Assembly (NCBI GenBank): GCA_016650355.1 | Contig: JAENVX010000354.1 | Span: forward strand, 1 to 7,218 | Direction of reading: 5' to 3' | Source: Bacteroidia bacterium | GTDB lineage: Bacteria > Bacteroidota > Bacteroidia > Cytophagales > Cyclobacteriaceae | DNA: 7,218 nucleotides | Position numbers and translations under genes: made by a program | Part shown: one piece after another, positions 6,363 to 7,218 of the stretch | Numbering within the stretch: the stretch's first letter is position 1 | Layout of the letters: each line of letters opens with the position of its first letter | The notes under the pieces: generated by a model | Databases searched by the model: none | Seen by the model: the letters and a program-made list of their open reading frames with translations, nothing else | Told to the model about the DNA's origin: nothing

Positions 6363-6953
6363 TTATTCTCTCACCTTTCCTGTAAGAACACCCGCCTTCG
6401 AATTAAAAGGATTGCCTGATGACCTTCTGAACGATACTACTTGGCCAACATGCCAAATGGCATCCGCTATTGGTCCATTAAGTTCGTTCCAAAAAGGATA
6501 TTCGGTTGTGCTCTCTCCTCTCTTGAAAACCATGTCAAACTCTTGCAAGTCTTTCTCTGAACTAGCTTTGAGTCGGTCGCTTGCGGCTTTAATATTTTCA
6601 AGAGTTGCCCGTCTCATTTCTTCAAAAGTCATCGGAGGATTATCGCTTCGCACATTTGCCGTTTTGGTTGTTGAGTTGACAATCACCAATGTGAGTTCAT
6701 AAATATGCGTAATGGTTTCCAGTGAAGTTCTCGCTTCTGCTGAAGGTTTGTGGCTAAGGTCTTCTGAACGCAATCCCTCTGTGGCCCAAAAATATCTGAA
6801 CCCTAAGCCATCCACTACCCGAGCGGCAACAGCACCTGCTGTATATGCCTCCGGATAGGCTGGAATTTCGTAGTACGGCAATGTTTTGTCTTGAGCGCTA
6901 ATAGCAGTAGCAATTAATACAACAAGAGAGAGGAGGACAAGGGGCAATTTCAT
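6363..6953 (-). CDS. DinB-like family protein, exported
   Basis: This 196-residue protein starts with a signal peptide (MKLPLVLLSLVVLIATAISA, cleavage before Gln21), so the mature part acts outside the cytoplasm. The rest resembles the DinB/YfiT-like four-helix bundle: GLGFRYFWATEGL and LETITHIYELT early, and a signature near the C-terminus, ADAIWHVGQVVSFRRSSGNP. His83 and His168 occupy two of the usual metal-ligand positions. The third, normally four residues after the second in an HxxxH arrangement, is Val172 here, so metal binding may be altered or use another residue. Despite the name, there is no evidence for a DNA-damage role, and the export signal argues against one. Known relatives include thiol-dependent transferases, but the reaction here is unknown. 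It is the first gene of a likely unit with the DUF2214 protein. Confidence 0.75.
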   Translation of the reverse strand: MKLPLVLLSLVVLIATAISAQDKTLPYYEIPAYPEAYTAGAVAARVVDGLGFRYFWATEGLRSEDLSHKPSAEARTSLETITHIYELTLVIVNSTTKTANVRSDNPPMTFEEMRRATLENIKAASDRLKASSEKDLQEFDMVFKRGESTTEYPFWNELNGPIADAIWHVGQVVSFRRSSGNPFNSKAGVLTGKVRE

Positions 6954-7101
6954 AGGGGGGAAATTGAAAGTTCAAATTTTTAGAAGTACCTTTTCACACA
7001 CCGGACTCAGTGAAGAACGAGCGTGGGTTAGAAAAGTTCGAGTTTCAATATTAACAGTTATATTTAAAATAGTATTGACCCCTTAACCTTATTTGAACAT
7101 T
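6954..7101. promoter_or_regulatory. Divergent intergenic region between DinB-like and DUF1080 genes
   Basis: These 148 bp separate two genes pointing away from each other, so promoters for both must lie here. On the plus strand TAGTATTG (7070-7077) differs from TAnnTTTG at one base and is about 25 bp from the ATG at 7102, but no TTG stands at the usual distance upstream. No comparable element is clear on the minus strand. I see no RNA gene or repeat. Confidence 0.3.
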
Positions 7102-7218
7102 ATGAAGACTTTTTCAATTTTCGCGCTAGCGGGACTGCTACTGATCACGTTAACCAGTCAGAAAAAAGAGACAAATTCAGAGGGCTGGATAAATTTATTC
7201 GATGGCAAATCGTTTGCC
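7102..7218 (+). CDS. DUF1080 / 3-keto-disaccharide hydrolase domain protein, N-terminal part (3' end outside window)
   Basis: Only the first 39 residues are present. A signal peptide covers residues 1-20 (MKTFSIFALAGLLLITLTSQ), with no lipobox Cys, so secretion to the periplasm is expected. After a short polar linker the sequence EGWINLFDGKSFA is the opening strand of the DUF1080 domain, whose family signature is a hydrophobic residue followed by LFDGK and then a Trp. DUF1080 domains have a concanavalin-like fold, and some cleave 3-keto-disaccharides during sugar breakdown. The catalytic residues lie downstream of the window, so activity cannot be judged. The ATG at 7102 is chosen because it begins the signal peptide directly. 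Confidence 0.8.
   Translation, partial: MKTFSIFALAGLLLITLTSQKKETNSEGWINLFDGKSFA

Overview
The window looks like a chromosomal segment of a Bacteroidota bacterium, most likely of the Cytophagales type. Its base composition is moderately AT-rich. It carries a secreted DinB-like protein and a 3-keto-disaccharide hydrolase (DUF1080) family start. One gene has the Bacteroidota promoter form (TTG, 19 bp, TAnnTTTG), and Shine-Dalgarno sequences are mostly missing. The genus cannot be told from this sequence alone.

Layout. (1) 1-270, + strand: the last 89 residues of an outer-membrane beta-barrel protein. (2) A perfect 12-bp hairpin at 351-380 sits between this gene and the facing operon and can terminate both. 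(3) 408-3199, - strand: a two-gene operon of M16 peptidases joined by a 4-bp ATGA overlap. The promoter-proximal gene keeps the HxxEH...E zinc site but lacks the C-terminal Arg/Tyr substrate pair. The distal gene has lost HxxEH but keeps Arg/Tyr. They should form one complementary heterodimer, with the catalytic subunit a lipoprotein and the partner a soluble periplasmic protein. (4) 3200-3670: a gap of about 470 bp with no convincing gene, holding a minus-strand reading frame broken by two adjacent TGA codons. (5) 3671-4793, + strand: three small unrecognised genes (a coiled-coil possible lipoprotein, a Trp-rich acidic protein, and a Lys-rich protein with its own good promoter). (6) 4877-5866, + strand: an intact aldo/keto reductase. 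(7) 5894-6953, - strand: a likely two-gene unit of an exported DinB-like protein followed by a four-helix DUF2214 membrane protein. (8) 7102-7218, + strand: the first 39 residues of a DUF1080 protein, running off the window.

Most of this is ordinary envelope and metabolic housekeeping. The best-supported item is the clean division of labour in the M16 pair, which matches a known type of heterodimeric M16B peptidase. The least explained stretch is 3200-4800 (broken frame plus three orphan genes), which looks like a small accessory patch. I did not find convincing evidence of a defence system, CRISPR array, mobile element, rRNA or tRNA.
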